DNA from: Trujillonella endophytica
GTDB lineage: Bacteria > Actinomycetota > Actinomycetes > Mycobacteriales > Geodermatophilaceae
Assembly: GCF_900110555.1 (NCBI RefSeq)
Contig: NZ_FOEE01000013.1
Location: 1-64,000 of the forward strand
Reading direction: 5' to 3'
Length of the DNA: 64,000 nt
This document shows positions 19,024-27,064 of the stretch, one piece after another (positions within the stretch are counted from its first letter, which is position 1; each line of letters begins with the position of its first letter). Position numbers and translations under genes: made by a program. Below the pieces are notes generated by a model. It searched no databases. It worked only from the letters and a program-made list of their open reading frames with translations, and was not told where the DNA came from.

Positions 19024-20168
19024 GCGGTGCTCCCCTCGGCGGCCAGCAGGTCGGCCGGCCACTGCTGCGGATCGGGTGCGAAGTCGACCACCAACCGCGC
19101 CGTCGCGCTGCCGGCGTCGGCCAGCGAGCCGCCGGTCACCACGCAGCGGCGCAGCAGCGCGTCCAGGCGCAGCGACCGCCGGGACCCGGCGACGGTGACC
19201 ACGAGGTCGTCGTCCCACCGGGTCAGCTCGAGCGCGCCGCGCCGCGCGTACGGCAGGGGGACGACGAGCTGCCAGCCCCCGGGCACGCGGACCGGCGCGG
19301 GCTCGACGGGGGCGGCGGCGGGTGTGGCGCCGTCGTCGTCCAGCAGCCCGGCGAGGTCGTCGGCGGAGGCGGGCGCGGACGCGCGCTCCGGCACCGTGGT
19401 CACCGGGGCGAGCTGCGCGAGCTCCGCCAGGACCTCGGCCTGCTCGGCGAGCCGCGACGCCCACCACTCCCCCGCACCGCCGTCGGGCAGCACCCGGGCG
19501 GAGACCCCCGCCACCCGCTGGCCGTGCAGCGCCAGGACGGGCAGGGACTCGCGCACGGCGGCGACCGCGGACCGTCGCGGCTCGACGACCAGCCGCACCC
19601 CGGTGGTGGCCGGATCGCCGAGGGACACCCGGGACAGCAGCCGCTCGACCACCGGCACCGCCGACAGGACGGCGTCCACCGGTCCGGGCCGGACGGTGCC
19701 GGTACGGACGGCGGCCGTGCGCACGGCGCCGAGCACGCGGAGCCGGGTCGGCAGCACCTGCCCGAGCCACCAGCGCAGCGCCCCGGGCAGGGCCAGCAGC
19801 GCGAGCGCGGCGTCCAGCGGCCCGGCGTCGACCACGACGACGTCGGCCTCGGTCCGGGCCAGCTCGGCCAGCAGCGCGAGGTCGGCCGCGCCCGGCGGCG
19901 CCACGACGGAGCTCCCGGGCGGGACCGGGAGGTCCGGCAGCGCGGCGGCGACCGCCGGCCCGACGGGACCCCACAGCTCCTCGAACGCCCGCTGCGGATC
20001 GACGGTGACGACGCGCAGTCCCGCGACGTCCCCGAGTTCCTCGACCGGCGGCGGGCGCCGGGAGATCAGCACCGCGCTGCTGCCCGACCGGGCCGCCCGG
20101 ACCGCGACGGCGGCGGACACGGTCGAGCTCCCCGCCCCGCCCGGGCCGGTCACGAGCAGGGTGGCCAT
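19020..20168 (-). CDS. ArsA-like P-loop protein with degenerate Walker A
   Basis: A 382-residue protein in the position of Rv2184c, an ArsA/GET3-like ATPase. It begins ATLLVTGPGGAGSSTVSAA, aligned with the GKGGVGKTT motif of deviant Walker A ATPases, but both lysines are replaced (Pro and Ser). DVVVVDAGPLDA resembles the Walker B strand. The C-terminal part is beta-rich, like the alpha-crystallin-type end of actinobacterial ArsA proteins. I infer weak or no ATPase activity. It is coupled to both neighbours, and is cotranscribed with the SRPBCC gene that is its neighbour in mycobacteria too. Confidence 0.78.
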   Translation of the reverse strand: MATLLVTGPGGAGSSTVSAAVAVRAARSGSSAVLISRRPPPVEELGDVAGLRVVTVDPQRAFEELWGPVGPAVAAALPDLPVPPGSSVVAPPGAADLALLAELARTEADVVVVDAGPLDAALALLALPGALRWWLGQVLPTRLRVLGAVRTAAVRTGTVRPGPVDAVLSAVPVVERLLSRVSLGDPATTGVRLVVEPRRSAVAAVRESLPVLALHGQRVAGVSARVLPDGGAGEWWASRLAEQAEVLAELAQLAPVTTVPERASAPASADDLAGLLDDDGATPAAAPVEPAPVRVPGGWQLVVPLPYARRGALELTRWDDDLVVTVAGSRRSLRLDALLRRCVVTGGSLADAGSATARLVVDFAPDPQQWPADLLAAEGSTA

Positions 20169-20174
20169 GCCGGA

Positions 20175-20606
20175 TCAGCCCTCGACGCGCTTCTTGAGCT
20201 CCTTGAGCGCGGTGTCGAGGATGACCTTCTCGGCCTTGCGCTTGATCATCCCGAGCATCGGGATGGAGAGGTCGATGGTGATCGAGTAGGTGACCTCGGT
20301 CCGGCCGGCGGACTCGACGAGCGTGTACGAGCCCTCCTGGCGCTTCTGCATCTGGCCCTTCACGAGGGTCCAGGAGACGCGGCGGTCGCCGTCCCACGTG
20401 TAGGAGAGGACGTAGTCGTCCTTGACCGCGCCGGCGTCGAGCACGAAGTGGACCTGCTGGGCGCGGCCGTCCGGTCCGGTCTCGAGGACCTCGACCCGCT
20501 TGGCCGCGGCCACCCACGTCGGGTAGGCGTCGAAGTCGGCGATGACCGCCATCACGTCCGCGGCGGGCGCCTCGACGACGATCGACTGGGTGGACTGGTC
20601 GGCCAT
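20175..20606 (-). CDS. SRPBCC (START-like) lipid/ligand-binding protein
   Basis: A 143-residue cytosolic protein of the polyketide cyclase/START-like fold, equivalent to M. tuberculosis Rv2185c (TB16.3). The alternating beta strands (VHFVLDAG, YVLSYTW, RVSWTLVKG) and the long Lys-rich C-terminal helix fit. Such proteins bind hydrophobic ligands in a helix-grip pocket; the ligand here is unknown. It heads the four-gene operon ending in the ROK kinase and is divergent from the acyl-CoA synthetase gene, suggesting a lipid link. The ATG at 20606 is preceded by a -10 at leaderless distance. Confidence 0.88.
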   Translation of the reverse strand: MADQSTQSIVVEAPAADVMAVIADFDAYPTWVAAAKRVEVLETGPDGRAQQVHFVLDAGAVKDDYVLSYTWDGDRRVSWTLVKGQMQKRQEGSYTLVESAGRTEVTYSITIDLSIPMLGMIKRKAEKVILDTALKELKKRVEG

Positions 20607-20613
20607 GCGGAGC

Positions 20614-20619
20614 AGGCTA
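20614..20619 (-). promoter_or_regulatory. Leaderless -10 box of the SRPBCC operon (TAGCCT)
   Basis: TAGCCT ends 7 bases before the ATG at 20606. Confidence 0.6.
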
Positions 20620-20660
20620 ACCGCTCCCCCGCCCGCCGCCGCGGAGAGACTCCCGCTCCA

Positions 20661-20692
20661 GCTACTCACCGGTAGCGGCCTACGGCTAGATT
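20661..20692 (+). promoter_or_regulatory. fadD15 promoter with inverted repeat
   Basis: TAGATT (20687-20692) is a candidate -10. The inverted repeat GCTACTCACCGGTAGC (20661-20676) sits where the -35 to -10 spacer would be, a repressor-like location. Confidence 0.35.
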
Positions 20693-20766
20693 TGCAGGCC
20701 AGACGTCCCCACCGGGGCGGGCCGGGCGACGGGGCTCGGGGCGCGGTGCGGGAGAGAGGACCAGGC

Positions 20767-22560
20767 GTGCGCGAGTTCAGCGTCCCGGCGACGACCGAGG
20801 TGGGGCCGGACGAGGCCCTCACCGACATGCTGGTGGAGAACGTCGCCGATCACGGCGACGAGGTGGGCCTGCGCATCCAGCGGGCCGGCCGCTGGGAGGA
20901 CGTGACCTGGCGGGAGTTCGGCGAGCAGGTGCGCGGCGTGGCCAAGGGCCTGATCGCCGCGGGCGTGCAGCCCGGCGACCGCGTGGCCCTCCAGGCGAAG
21001 ACCCGCTACGAGTGGACGGTGGTCGACTTCGCGGTCTGGACCGCCGGCGCCGTCGTCGTCCCCGTCTACGAGACCTCCAGCTCCGACCAGGTGGCCTGGA
21101 TCCTCGCCGACTCCGGGGCCACCGCCATGATCGTGGAGAAGGGCGAGCACGCCGCGGCCGTGGACGCCGTCCGGGACCAGGCACCCGCGCTGGGCCCGGT
21201 CTACGTGATCGACGACGACGCCCTGGGCACCCTCACCGCCGCCGGCGCCGAGGTGCCCGACAGCGAGCTGGCCGCCCGGCGGGCCACCCTGACCGCCGAC
21301 TCCCTGGCCACGCTGATCTACACCAGCGGGACGACGGGGCGGCCGAAGGGCTGCGAGCTCACCCACGGCAACTTCCTCTTCGAGGTCGGCAACGGCATGG
21401 CCCTGCTCGACCGCTTCATGAACGTGCAGGGCTCGCTGCTGCTGTTCATCCCGCTCGCGCACGTGCTGGCCCGGGTCATCCAGGTCGGCGCCGTGAAGAC
21501 CCGCACGGTGATCGGCCACACCCCGGACGTGAAGAACCTCGTCGAGGACCTGGGCGCGTTCCGGCCCACGTTCGTGCTCGCCGTGCCGCGGGTCTTCGAG
21601 AAGGTCTTCAACCAGGCCAAGGCGAAGGCCGAGGGCGACGGCAAGGGCAAGATCTTCGACCGGGCCGCCCAGGTCGCCATCGACTGGTCCCGCGCGCAGG
21701 ACACCGGCGGCGCCGGTCTGGCGCTGCGCGCCCAGCACGCTCTGTTCGACAAGCTCGTCTACGGCAAGCTGCGCGCCGCGCTCGGCGGCCGCTGCCTCGG
21801 CGCCATCTCCGGTGGCGCACCGCTGGGCGACCGGCTCGGCCACTTCTTCCGCGGCATCGGCGTCACCGTCTTCGAGGGCTACGGCCTGACCGAGACGACC
21901 GCGGCCGCGTCGGTCAACTACGACGACGCGCTGCGGATCGGCACGGTCGGCCGCCCGCTGCCCGGCGTCGGGTTCGCGATCGCCGAGGACGGCGAGATCC
22001 TCATCCGCGGTGGCGTGGTCATGCGCGGCTACTGGAAGAACGAGGCCGCCACCGCGGAGGCGATCGACGCCGACGGCTGGTTCCACACCGGTGACATCGG
22101 CGAGATCGACGCGGACGGCTTCGTCAAGATCACCGGCCGCAAGAAGGAGATCCTGGTGACCGCGGGCGGCAAGAACGTCGCCCCCGCCGTCCTCGAGGAC
22201 CGGCTGCGCGCGCACCGGCTGATCAGCCAGTGCATCGTCGTCGGCGACCAGAAGCCCTTCATCGGGGCGCTGATCACCCTCGACGAGGAGGCTCTGCCCC
22301 AGTGGCTGGGGTCCAAGGGCAAGCCCGCCGACACCAAGCTCGCCGACCTGGTCGACGACGCCGAGGTGCGCGCCGAGATCGACGCCGCGGTGGCTGATGC
22401 CAACAAGGCCGTCAGCCAGGCCGAGGCCATCAAGAAGTACAAGGTGCTCTCCACGGACTTCACCGAGGACAACGGGATGCTCACCCCGAGCCTCAAGCTC
22501 AAGCGCAACGTGGTCCTGAAGGAGTTCGGCGCCGAGGTCGAGGGCCTCTACGCCGGCTGA
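20767..22560 (+). CDS. fadD15: Long-chain fatty-acid-CoA ligase (FadD15-like)
   Basis: A 597-residue adenylate-forming enzyme that activates long-chain fatty acids to acyl-CoA. YTSGTTGRPKG is the AMP-binding P-loop, GYGLTETTAA the adenine motif, and WFHTGD plus GRKKEILVTAGGKN mark the hinge and C-terminal domain. It matches Rv2187 (FadD15, 600 residues) in length and in location next to pimB'. The GTG at 20767 follows GAGAGAGGA. It is the only gene in its transcript and ends at a perfect hairpin. Confidence 0.94.
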   Translation: MREFSVPATTEVGPDEALTDMLVENVADHGDEVGLRIQRAGRWEDVTWREFGEQVRGVAKGLIAAGVQPGDRVALQAKTRYEWTVVDFAVWTAGAVVVPVYETSSSDQVAWILADSGATAMIVEKGEHAAAVDAVRDQAPALGPVYVIDDDALGTLTAAGAEVPDSELAARRATLTADSLATLIYTSGTTGRPKGCELTHGNFLFEVGNGMALLDRFMNVQGSLLLFIPLAHVLARVIQVGAVKTRTVIGHTPDVKNLVEDLGAFRPTFVLAVPRVFEKVFNQAKAKAEGDGKGKIFDRAAQVAIDWSRAQDTGGAGLALRAQHALFDKLVYGKLRAALGGRCLGAISGGAPLGDRLGHFFRGIGVTVFEGYGLTETTAAASVNYDDALRIGTVGRPLPGVGFAIAEDGEILIRGGVVMRGYWKNEAATAEAIDADGWFHTGDIGEIDADGFVKITGRKKEILVTAGGKNVAPAVLEDRLRAHRLISQCIVVGDQKPFIGALITLDEEALPQWLGSKGKPADTKLADLVDDAEVRAEIDAAVADANKAVSQAEAIKKYKVLSTDFTEDNGMLTPSLKLKRNVVLKEFGAEVEGLYAG

Positions 22561-22575
22561 GCTCCCGCCGCCCCC

Positions 22576-22634
22576 GGCATAGGAAGCGATACCCACGTCC
22601 TGCACGCCAGGACGTGGGTATCGCTTCCTATGCC
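22576..22634. terminator. Perfect 27-bp inverted repeat between convergent genes
   Basis: Arms at 22576-22602 and 22608-22634 pair perfectly over 27 bases around the 5-base loop CACGC. The right arm covers the stop codon of the mannosyltransferase gene. It can end both transcripts, although there is no T tract. The exactness and length exceed an ordinary terminator; see findings. Confidence 0.7.
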
Positions 22635-23785
22635 CCCGTGCGGTCCGGTGCCCCCGCGGCGTCCGGCTCCAGCAGCTCGGCGAAGGTGGCCGCGATGTGC
22701 GTCCAGGACCACCGCCGCTCGACCCACGCCCGGCCGGCCGCCCCCATCGCCCGCGCGCGGGCCGGGTCGTCCAGCAGCGCGGCCACGGTGTCGGCCACTC
22801 CCGCGGCCGAGTGCGGATCGGCCACGACGCAGCCCGTCACCCCGTCCTGCACGGCCTCCGGGGCCCCGCCCGAGGTGCCGGCCACGACGGGCAGGCCGCA
22901 GGCGGCCGCCTCGAGGTAGACCATGCCCAGGCCCTCGACGTCGAGGCCGCCGCGCCGGGTCCGGCACGGCATCGCGAACACGTCCCCGGCGGCGTAGTGC
23001 TGCGGGAGCTGCCCGGGTGCCACCGGCCCGGTGAGGACGACGGAGCCGCTCAGCCCGCCGGCCTCCACCGCCCGGCGCAGCGCCGGCTCGTCCGGCCCGC
23101 CACCGACCAGCAGCAACCGCGCCCCCGGGTGGCGCGCGAGCACCCGCGGCCAGCCGGCGACGAGCACGTCCTGCCCCTTGCGCGCCACCAGCCGGGACAC
23201 GCAGACCACGACCGGGTCCTCCCCCAGCCCGTACCGGCGGCGCACCTCGGCGCCGTCGACCGCGGGCGAGAACGTGTCGACGTCCACCCCCGGCGAGAGC
23301 TGGGTCATGCGGGCCCGGCCGGCCAGCGCGGGCTCCAGCCGGCTGCGGGTGTACTCGCTGATGTAGGTGAGGACGTCGAGGTCTCCCGCGATGCGGCGCA
23401 TCAGCCGCCGTCCGCCCGGCACGGCCACCCAGCCCGTCTCGTGCCCGTGGGTGATACCGACCTGGTGGCGCACCCCGGCCGGGCGCAGCGCGGGCGCCAG
23501 CAGCCCCAGCGGGGCGGCCGCACCGTAGACCGCCGTGTCGCAGCCGAACCGGCGGGCCAGGCCGACCGCGGCGCGCGCGGCGGACCGGGTCGGCAGCAGC
23601 ATGCCCGTCGGATGGCGGACCACCGGGTAGGGCAGCGCCGCGTCGTGCTCCTCCCAGCCGGGTGAGCGCGAGGCCAGCACCACCAGCGAGTCGGGCGGTC
23701 GGCGGGCCAGCAGCGCGGCGACGAACGTCTGGATGCCGCCCTGGCGGGGCGGGAAGTCGTTGGTGACGACCAGTGTCCGGCTCAC
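22628..23785 (-). CDS. pimB': GDP-mannose-dependent PIM mannosyltransferase PimB'
   Basis: A 385-residue GT4 glycosyltransferase, the same length as M. tuberculosis Rv2188c (PimB'), which adds the second mannose to phosphatidylinositol mannoside at the cytoplasmic membrane face. TNDFPPRQGGIQTFV is the N-terminal acceptor-side loop, GHETGW follows, and SRLVARKGQD plus EGLGMVYLEAAACGLPVVAG (EX7E) bind GDP-mannose. The GTG at 23785 overlaps the M48 protease stop by 4 bases. PIM synthesis implies mycolate-free actinobacterial lipoglycans. Confidence 0.92.
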   Translation of the reverse strand: MSRTLVVTNDFPPRQGGIQTFVAALLARRPPDSLVVLASRSPGWEEHDAALPYPVVRHPTGMLLPTRSAARAAVGLARRFGCDTAVYGAAAPLGLLAPALRPAGVRHQVGITHGHETGWVAVPGGRRLMRRIAGDLDVLTYISEYTRSRLEPALAGRARMTQLSPGVDVDTFSPAVDGAEVRRRYGLGEDPVVVCVSRLVARKGQDVLVAGWPRVLARHPGARLLLVGGGPDEPALRRAVEAGGLSGSVVLTGPVAPGQLPQHYAAGDVFAMPCRTRRGGLDVEGLGMVYLEAAACGLPVVAGTSGGAPEAVQDGVTGCVVADPHSAAGVADTVAALLDDPARARAMGAAGRAWVERRWSWTHIAATFAELLEPDAAGAPDRTGA

Positions 23786-25047
23786 CGGTCGCCCGCCCGC
23801 AGCCAGTCCTCGGCGAACGCCACGCGCTCGGCCTTGGTCGGGTGGGATCCGAAGAACCACTGCCACGCGGCCGGCGGGTCCGGATCGGACAGGTTCGTGG
23901 ACGCCAGCCGCTCCTGCATCCGCACGAAGGCCTCCACGTCGCCGGTCAGGTCGAGGGCGTGCAGGTCGGCTCGCGCCTCGATCTGGCGCGAGACGAGGTT
24001 CTGCACGGGTGTCGAGACGAGGGTCCCGATCGCGATGAACAACAGGACGAGGGGCACGATCCGCGGATCGCCCGCCGACGTGGCCCCGGCGCGGCGGAGC
24101 AACGGCGTCCAGGTCAGCAGCCAGCCCAGCCCGGCCACCGCGCCCGCGGCCCCCAGCGCCCCCATGAGGGTGCCGGTGAGGACGTCGTCGGTGGCGACGT
24201 GACCGAGCTCGTGGGCGACGATCGACTCGATCTCGTCGTCGGGCAGCCGGCCGAGCAGCGTGTCGTACAGGACGATCCGGCGGGTGCTGCCGAAGCCGGA
24301 GACGTAGGCGTTCAGCGACGTCGTCCGCCGGGAGGCATCGGACACCAGCACGTCCTCGACAGGGGTGCCGTTCTCCTCCGCGAGCGCGAGCAGGTCGGTG
24401 CGCAGCTCCCCCGCCGGAAGGGGCTCGAAGCTGTTGAACGCCGGCTCGATCACGACCGGGTAGAGGAACGACCCGACGACGACGAGCGCCGCGGCCGCCC
24501 CCGCCGCCCAGGCCCACCAGGTCCGCGGGGCCCGGCGGGCGAGCCAGACGAGCACGAGCAGGGCCACCGCCGTCAGGGCGGCGTCGATCGCCAGCGATAC
24601 GGCGACGTCGCGCAGCCACAGCGGCCAGCTGCGGTTGGACAGCCCGTACCGGTGGCGCACCACCTCGCCGTAGGCGGCGATCGGCAGCGTGACCAGCCGG
24701 CCCAGGGCCAGGAGCGCCGCCGTGCCCAGCAGGACCTGCCACACCCAGCCGCCGCCGAGCGGACGGGCCACGGCCTGCACCAGCCGGGCCCCGAGGCGGG
24801 TGAGGCCGAGCACGGCCGAGACCCCCAACCCGAGCAGGAGGGCGGTCAACGAGGCCGGCCGCAGCGCGCCGGCGAAGGCCTCGGCCCGCTCCACCACCGC
24901 GTCGGGCAGCCCGGCGCCGGGCTCGGGCGGGGTCGGGCCGCCGGGGAGGTCGGGCAGCAGCGTCCACGGCGTCCGCAACGCGACCACGAGTACGAGGGCC
25001 GCGCCGAGCACGACCGCGGCCAGCAGCGCGGCCCGGCGGGCGGACAC
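23782..25047 (-). CDS. M48-family membrane metalloprotease
   Basis: A 421-residue CAAX-protease-like (Ste24/M48) zinc protease. VAHELGH supplies two zinc histidines and the catalytic Glu; EARADLHAL gives the third ligand. About six hydrophobic segments surround the catalytic domain. NAYVSGFGSTRRIVLYDTLL is a family block. The GTG start at 25047 was fixed by TACGAT 6 bases upstream; a longer frame to 25149 has no such signal. It is coupled to pimB' downstream. Its substrate is unknown; envelope protein quality control is a guess. Confidence 0.9.
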   Translation of the reverse strand: MSARRAALLAAVVLGAALVLVVALRTPWTLLPDLPGGPTPPEPGAGLPDAVVERAEAFAGALRPASLTALLLGLGVSAVLGLTRLGARLVQAVARPLGGGWVWQVLLGTAALLALGRLVTLPIAAYGEVVRHRYGLSNRSWPLWLRDVAVSLAIDAALTAVALLVLVWLARRAPRTWWAWAAGAAAALVVVGSFLYPVVIEPAFNSFEPLPAGELRTDLLALAEENGTPVEDVLVSDASRRTTSLNAYVSGFGSTRRIVLYDTLLGRLPDDEIESIVAHELGHVATDDVLTGTLMGALGAAGAVAGLGWLLTWTPLLRRAGATSAGDPRIVPLVLLFIAIGTLVSTPVQNLVSRQIEARADLHALDLTGDVEAFVRMQERLASTNLSDPDPPAAWQWFFGSHPTKAERVAFAEDWLRAGDR

Positions 25048-25053
25048 GAGCCG

Positions 25054-25059
25054 ATCGTA
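25054..25059 (-). promoter_or_regulatory. Leaderless -10 box of the M48 protease (TACGAT)
   Basis: TACGAT ends 6 bases before the GTG at 25047. Confidence 0.6.
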
Positions 25060-25168
25060 GAAGAAGGACCCGCCGCCCCCGCACGCTCGGCCCAGCCCGT
25101 GCGGATCGGCCACCCGGAACGACCCGGGCCGGCGACCCCTGGAGGTCACCGGCCCGTGTGCCGTTCGC

Positions 25169-25184
25169 GTCCCCGATCGGGGAC
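25169..25184 (-). terminator. Short palindrome after the NlpC/P60 gene
   Basis: GTCCCCGATCGGGGAC lies about 10 bases past the stop on the minus strand: a 6-bp stem with loop GATC. It is a weak terminator candidate. Confidence 0.35.
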
Positions 25185-25193
25185 CGCCTGCGC

Positions 25194-26300
25194 CTAGAGG
25201 ATGCGGCGCATGGCGGTGATGCCGCCCATCGAGTCGATGCTGACCACCTTCACCGGCTGGCCGGACGTCGAGGCGTGCACCATCTGGCCGTTGCCGACGT
25301 ACATCGACACGTGGCTGATCGGGCTGTAGTAGAAGAGCAGGTCGCCCGGCTGCAGCTCGGCCCGCGAGACCGCGGTGCCCATCTGGGCCTGCATCCGGCT
25401 GGAGTGCGGAAGGCTGACCCCGGCGGCCGCGTAGGCGTACTGGGTCAGGCCCGAGCAGTCGAAGGCGTTCGGGCCGCTGGCGCCCCAGACGTAGGCATCC
25501 CCGACCTGGGCCAGCGCCGTGTCGACGGCGACCTGCGCGGAACCGCTGGCGGCCACGGGACGCGCGACCGCGGCCGGTGCGACCGCCTGGCCGGTGCGCG
25601 CGACCTGCGCCTGCTGCACCTGCGCCTGCTGGGCGGCGCTCAGCCGGTCGTACTGCTGCTGGTACTCGGCGACGTCCGCCTGGAGCTGGTCCTCCTGGCC
25701 GCTGAGGTCCTCCAGCGTCCGGCGGGCCGCGGCCTCCGCCTCGGCGGCCTCGGCCTCGGCCTGCGCGGCCTCGTCGGCGGCGTCCGACACCTCGGCGAGG
25801 ACGCCGGTGGTGTGCCCGGCGATCTGGTCGAGGAACGTCAGGCTGCTGACGAAGTCCTCGGCCGACGAGCTGGTCATCAGCAGGTCCAGGGTGGCCAGGC
25901 CCTCACCGGCACCGCCTGTGTAGGCGCTGCGGGCGACCTGGCGGAGCTGCCCGTCGAGGGAGTCCAGCTGCGCCCGGGCCTCCTCGACCTCCTGGCGGGC
26001 CGCGGCGACCGCGAGCTCCTGCAGGCCGAGCGTCTCGCGGGCCTCGTTCACCTGCTCGCTGACCGCCTCGAGGCGGGAGCTGGCCTCGGCGACGAGCTGG
26101 GCGGCCTGCTCGGGACTGGTCGCCGTCGTCGGGTCGGCGGTGGCCGTCCCCGGCAGGGTGGTGATCGTCAGAGCGGCGGTGGTCCCCACGAGCAGCCCGC
26201 GGCCGAGCCAGCGGGAGCGAGAGGGACGGCGGGATCCGGTAGCGGTACCGGGATGGACGTGCTCACGTGCATGCCCCAGGGCAGGGCGAGGCGTCGCCAC
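25194..26300 (-). CDS. Secreted NlpC/P60 peptidoglycan endopeptidase
   Basis: A 368-residue exported cell-wall hydrolase. After a signal region (LLVGTTAALTITTLPGTATA) comes a long coiled coil (about residues 50-230) and a C-terminal NlpC/P60 domain. FDCSGLTQYAY carries the catalytic Cys, HVSMYVG the His. It cleaves D-Glu-mDAP bonds in stem peptides, as RipA-type enzymes do; it corresponds to Rv2190c by position. The GTG at 26300 has CGGAGAG upstream; a TTG at 26330 would fall inside the riboswitch P1 stem. The 5' leader is a c-di-AMP riboswitch. Confidence 0.93.
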   Translation of the reverse strand: MATPRPALGHAREHVHPGTATGSRRPSRSRWLGRGLLVGTTAALTITTLPGTATADPTTATSPEQAAQLVAEASSRLEAVSEQVNEARETLGLQELAVAAARQEVEEARAQLDSLDGQLRQVARSAYTGGAGEGLATLDLLMTSSSAEDFVSSLTFLDQIAGHTTGVLAEVSDAADEAAQAEAEAAEAEAAARRTLEDLSGQEDQLQADVAEYQQQYDRLSAAQQAQVQQAQVARTGQAVAPAAVARPVAASGSAQVAVDTALAQVGDAYVWGASGPNAFDCSGLTQYAYAAAGVSLPHSSRMQAQMGTAVSRAELQPGDLLFYYSPISHVSMYVGNGQMVHASTSGQPVKVVSIDSMGGITAMRRIL

Positions 26301-26329
26301 GGTCGGCGGCTCTCCGTTCTTCCTCGACA

Positions 26330-26519
26330 ACCGCCTACCGAGTTAGCTGACGGGTTCGGGCTGGGAAGAATTGCCCTATCTCTCGCGCCGCGAGCGGCAC
26401 GTGCACCCCGGCGGACCGGCGCGCGTGAGAACTCACCCCAGTGCTGCGGTGGGTCCCCGGCTCACCTCGACACCGGCACCACCCTGCGGTGGCGCCGACA
26501 CCTGCGGTGACTCGGCGGT
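26330..26519 (-). ncRNA. c-di-AMP riboswitch (ydaO-yuaA class)
   Basis: On the minus strand the 3' part reads CCCGAACCCGTCAGCTAACT then CGGTAGGCGG (26360-26331), the hallmark end of ydaO riboswitches. An internal GCCGGGGACC...TGGGGTGA block lies at about 26431-26462. CCGCC (26518-26514) pairs with GGCGG (26335-26331) as P1, with one more A-T pair. It precedes the NlpC/P60 gene by 30 bases, a known actinobacterial arrangement. c-di-AMP would be expected to lower hydrolase expression. The bases from 26520 to 26687 hold an AT-richer stretch (26596-26640), probably its promoter, with TTGACC. Confidence 0.9.
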
Positions 26520-26687
26520 GCCCGGCCGAGGCCACCCTGAATCGGGCGACGACCACCCGGTCGGACGGGGTCACGGTACGGACGTGATGCAGATGTGACA
26601 AATGCAGGCAGGGTCAATTGTGTGAATCAACACGGTTCGCAGGCTCGCCACTCCGGTCGGTCACCGCCACGACGACCCGCGCGCGGG

Positions 26688-26996
26688 TCAGCCGATGCGC
26701 CGGCGGCCCCCGGGTGCCTCCTCGGGCCCGGTCCGGTGCCGCAGCGGCGGCACCAGGCCGCCCTCCGCCAGGGCCCGGACGGCGCGGCGCTCGACCTCGT
26801 CGAGCTCCACGACCACCCCGCTCCGGGCGGCCTCGGCCGCGGGCTCCTCCGCCGCCGGGCGGATCGCCCGGCGGGTCATCGGCACCACGGCCGGATCGGT
26901 GCCCTGCCAGCCCGGTGGGGCCCCCAGGAGCACCGTGACCACGCAGTCGGCGCAGCCGGTGCCGCGGGCGGTACAGGTGTCGCAGTCGATGAGCAT
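26688..26996 (-). CDS. Small putative zinc-binding protein (two CxxC pairs)
   Basis: A 102-residue hypothetical protein. The N-terminus contains CDTCTARGTGCADC, two CxxC pairs six residues apart, which suggests a small zinc ribbon. The remainder is charged with a basic C-terminus. The ATG at 26996 has GGGAGGAG 8 bases upstream. It lies between two peptidoglycan hydrolase genes on the same strand, 68 bases after the upstream one. I do not recognise a named family; similar short proteins sit at this locus in other actinobacteria, by recollection. Confidence 0.75.
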   Translation of the reverse strand: MLIDCDTCTARGTGCADCVVTVLLGAPPGWQGTDPAVVPMTRRAIRPAAEEPAAEAARSGVVVELDEVERRAVRALAEGGLVPPLRHRTGPEEAPGGRRRIG

Positions 26997-27064
26997 GGCC
27001 GCTCTCCTCCCGGTCCTCTCGTCGGTCAGGAGCGACGCTAGGCACGCCCACCGACAGTTCCGGG

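Noticed and set aside
26335-26601. Frames on both strands across the NlpC/P60 leader
   Set aside because: The region is explained by the c-di-AMP riboswitch and its promoter.
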